DNA of 7,425 nucleotides, taken from the NCBI GenBank assembly GCA_012842235.1, contig DUTE01000440.1:1-7425 (forward strand), written 5' to 3'. Made by a program: the position numbers and the translations under genes. Within the stretch, counting starts at the first letter, position 1. The number at the start of each line of letters is the position of its first letter. The notes under the pieces are model-generated. The model ran no database searches. It worked only from the letters and a program-made list of their open reading frames with translations, and was not told the DNA's origin. Source of the DNA: Bacillota bacterium (GTDB lineage Bacteria; Bacillota; DTU065). Positions 6,221 to 7,425 of the stretch are shown here, in pieces.

Positions 6221-7425
6221 CACTATCAACCTTCAAAACTGCCATAAATGCCTCTTGGGGGATCTCGACTTTGCCTACTTGTTTCATACGTTTTTTCCCT
6301 TCTTTTTGCCTCTCAAGAAGTTTTCGCTTACGTGAGATATCTCCGCCATAACATTTGGCAAGGACATCTTTTCTCAAGGCTCGTACAGTTTCTCTTGCTA
6401 CAACCCTAGAGCCAATAGTTGCCTGTATTGGCACTTCAAACATCTGCTCAGGAATAACTTCTTTAAGTTTCCTTGCAAGTGATCTTCCATATGAAGTAGC
6501 TTTATCACGGTGAATGATAGCAGAAAGTGCATCTACTGAATTTCCTGCTATCAATATATCGAGCTTGACAAGATCAGATTTTTCATAGCCAAGAAGCTCA
6601 TAATCTAAACTAGCATAACCTTGGGTACTTGACTTTAAGCGATCAAAAAAGTCCATTAAGATCTCGGAAAGTGGCATTTTATAGGTGATCATTACCCTTG
6701 TAGGGTTTAGGTATTCCATATTTTCGTAGACCCCGCGCTTGTCCTGGCAAAGCTGCATCACAGGGCCGACATAACTATCTGGTGTAATAATTGTTGCCTT
6801 TACCACCGGTTCTAAGATCTCCTCAATATCTTGAGCTGGAGGAAGTTTAGACGGATTGTCTATCTCTAATTCCCCTTGTTTTGTCCTTACTTGATAAATA
6901 ACACTAGGGGCAGTAATAATAAGATTTAAATCATACTCTCTTTCGAGACGTTCTTGAATAATATCCATATGCAAAAGACCTAAAAAACCGCAGCGAAAAC
7001 CAAAACCAAGAGCAGCCGATGTCTCAGGTTCAAACACTAGTGATGCATCATTTAATTGAAGTTTTTCTAAAGCAGCTCTTAGATCAGGAAACTGATCGTT
7101 GTCTACAGGGTAGAGACCACAAAAAACCATAGGCTTCACACTGCGATAACCTGGTAACGGTTCTTTGGCAGGGTTTTCTGTATGGGTAATCGTATCACCA
7201 ACTTGGGTGTCTTTGACATCCTTCATTGAGGCCACAAGATAACCTACTTCACCATACTTCAGACAATCAAGCCTGACTTGTTCTGGTATCATGGTTCCTA
7301 CCTCTGTAACCTCAAATGAGCGCCCTGTAGAAACCATAGTAATCTGGTCTCCTGGTTTGACTACACCATCGACTACCCTAATATAAGGTATAGCACCACG
7401 GTAGGAGAGTGGCTTTGATTCTTGA
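6213..7425 (-). CDS. lepA: Translation elongation factor 4 LepA (EF4), C-terminal part
   Basis: The frame is open to the window edge; 403 residues remain of a protein usually near 600. The missing 5' part encodes the GTPase domain. LepA is a ribosome-binding translational GTPase related to EF-G that affects initiation and elongation under some stresses. Visible parts, numbered from the edge, are the end of the beta-barrel domain ([21 protein letters not shown], 15-35), [20 protein letters not shown] (58-77), the EF-G-like domain with [16 protein letters not shown] (140-155), and the LepA-specific C-terminal domain with [22 protein letters not shown] near the end. The LepA C-terminal domain separates it from EF-G. 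It overlaps hemW by 8 bases; lepA-hemW is a common pair upstream of hrcA in Bacillota. An internal ATG at 7337 is not the start, because family sequence continues upstream of it. Its promoter lies outside the window. Confidence 0.97.
   Translation of the reverse strand, partial: QESKPLSYRGAIPYIRVVDGVVKPGDQITMVSTGRSFEVTEVGTMIPEQVRLDCLKYGEVGYLVASMKDVKDTQVGDTITHTENPAKEPLPGYRSVKPMVFCGLYPVDNDQFPDLRAALEKLQLNDASLVFEPETSAALGFGFRCGFLGLLHMDIIQERLEREYDLNLIITAPSVIYQVRTKQGELEIDNPSKLPPAQDIEEILEPVVKATIITPDSYVGPVMQLCQDKRGVYENMEYLNPTRVMITYKMPLSEILMDFFDRLKSSTQGYASLDYELLGYEKSDLVKLDILIAGNSVDALSAIIHRDKATSYGRSLARKLKEVIPEQMFEVPIQATIGSRVVARETVRALRKDVLAKCYGGDISRKRKLLERQKEGKKRMKQVGKVEIPQEAFMAVLKVDSDA

Noticed and set aside
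7335..7337. ATG as the true start of lepA
   Set aside because: The 29 codons before it, up to the window edge, encode LepA-like sequence ([15 protein letters not shown]), and no ribosome binding site precedes it; the gene is cut by the window.
7396..7425. Possible frameshift in lepA at the edge, because [10 protein letters not shown] differs from the more usual DSxYDxYRG
   Set aside because: The other two frames do not restore the usual sequence and the divergence is short, so ordinary variation is the simpler reading.
1..7425. A previously undescribed system
   Set aside because: Every gene belongs to a well-known family in a standard Bacillota order, and no gap exceeds 120 bases. Only small regulatory features merit follow-up.

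Overview
The window is a conserved housekeeping block from a low-GC, Gram-positive-type bacterium. All seven protein genes lie on the minus strand. In transcription order, from high to low coordinate, they are lepA (3' part only), hemW, hrcA, grpE, dnaK, dnaJ and prmA (5' part only). This order, with HrcA/CIRCE control, is the classical Bacillota arrangement. DnaK also lacks the roughly two-dozen-residue insertion in the ATPase domain that is typical of Gram-negative DnaK. The AT-rich sequence and strong AGGAGG ribosome binding sites agree with Bacillota, probably a clostridial-type anaerobe. Genus or species cannot be read from this sequence.

Upstream segment (7425-5129): the C-terminal two thirds of the translation factor LepA overlap by 8 bases the start of hemW, a radical-SAM family heme chaperone gene. 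These two genes are evidently co-transcribed from a promoter outside the window.

Control region (5128-5014): 115 bases hold a sigma-A-type promoter (TTGACA, 17-base spacer, TATCTT with an extended TGG) and, just downstream, a perfect CIRCE operator with 9-base arms and a 9-base spacer. No convincing terminator follows hemW, so some read-through from lepA-hemW into hrcA is possible.

Heat-shock operon (5013-1): hrcA encodes the repressor that binds the CIRCE. grpE, dnaK and dnaJ encode the nucleotide exchange factor, the Hsp70 and the J-domain co-chaperone of one chaperone machine. prmA, a ribosomal protein L11 methyltransferase gene, follows 12 bases after dnaJ. Genes are packed 12-65 bases apart. 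The Shine-Dalgarno sequences of dnaK and prmA are built into the stop codon of the preceding gene. The only sizeable gap inside the operon, between dnaK and dnaJ, holds a GC-rich hairpin followed by six T, an intrinsic terminator that should make DnaK more abundant than DnaJ and PrmA.

Two starts need care. grpE should start at the GTG at 3951 rather than the TTG at 3957. hrcA should start at the ATG at 5013 rather than at a GTG inside the CIRCE. I see no mobile element, CRISPR array, RNA gene or unknown protein family, and no sign of an undescribed system. The points worth a second look are regulatory: the internal terminator, the operator geometry, and two perfect hairpins inside the hemW coding sequence.
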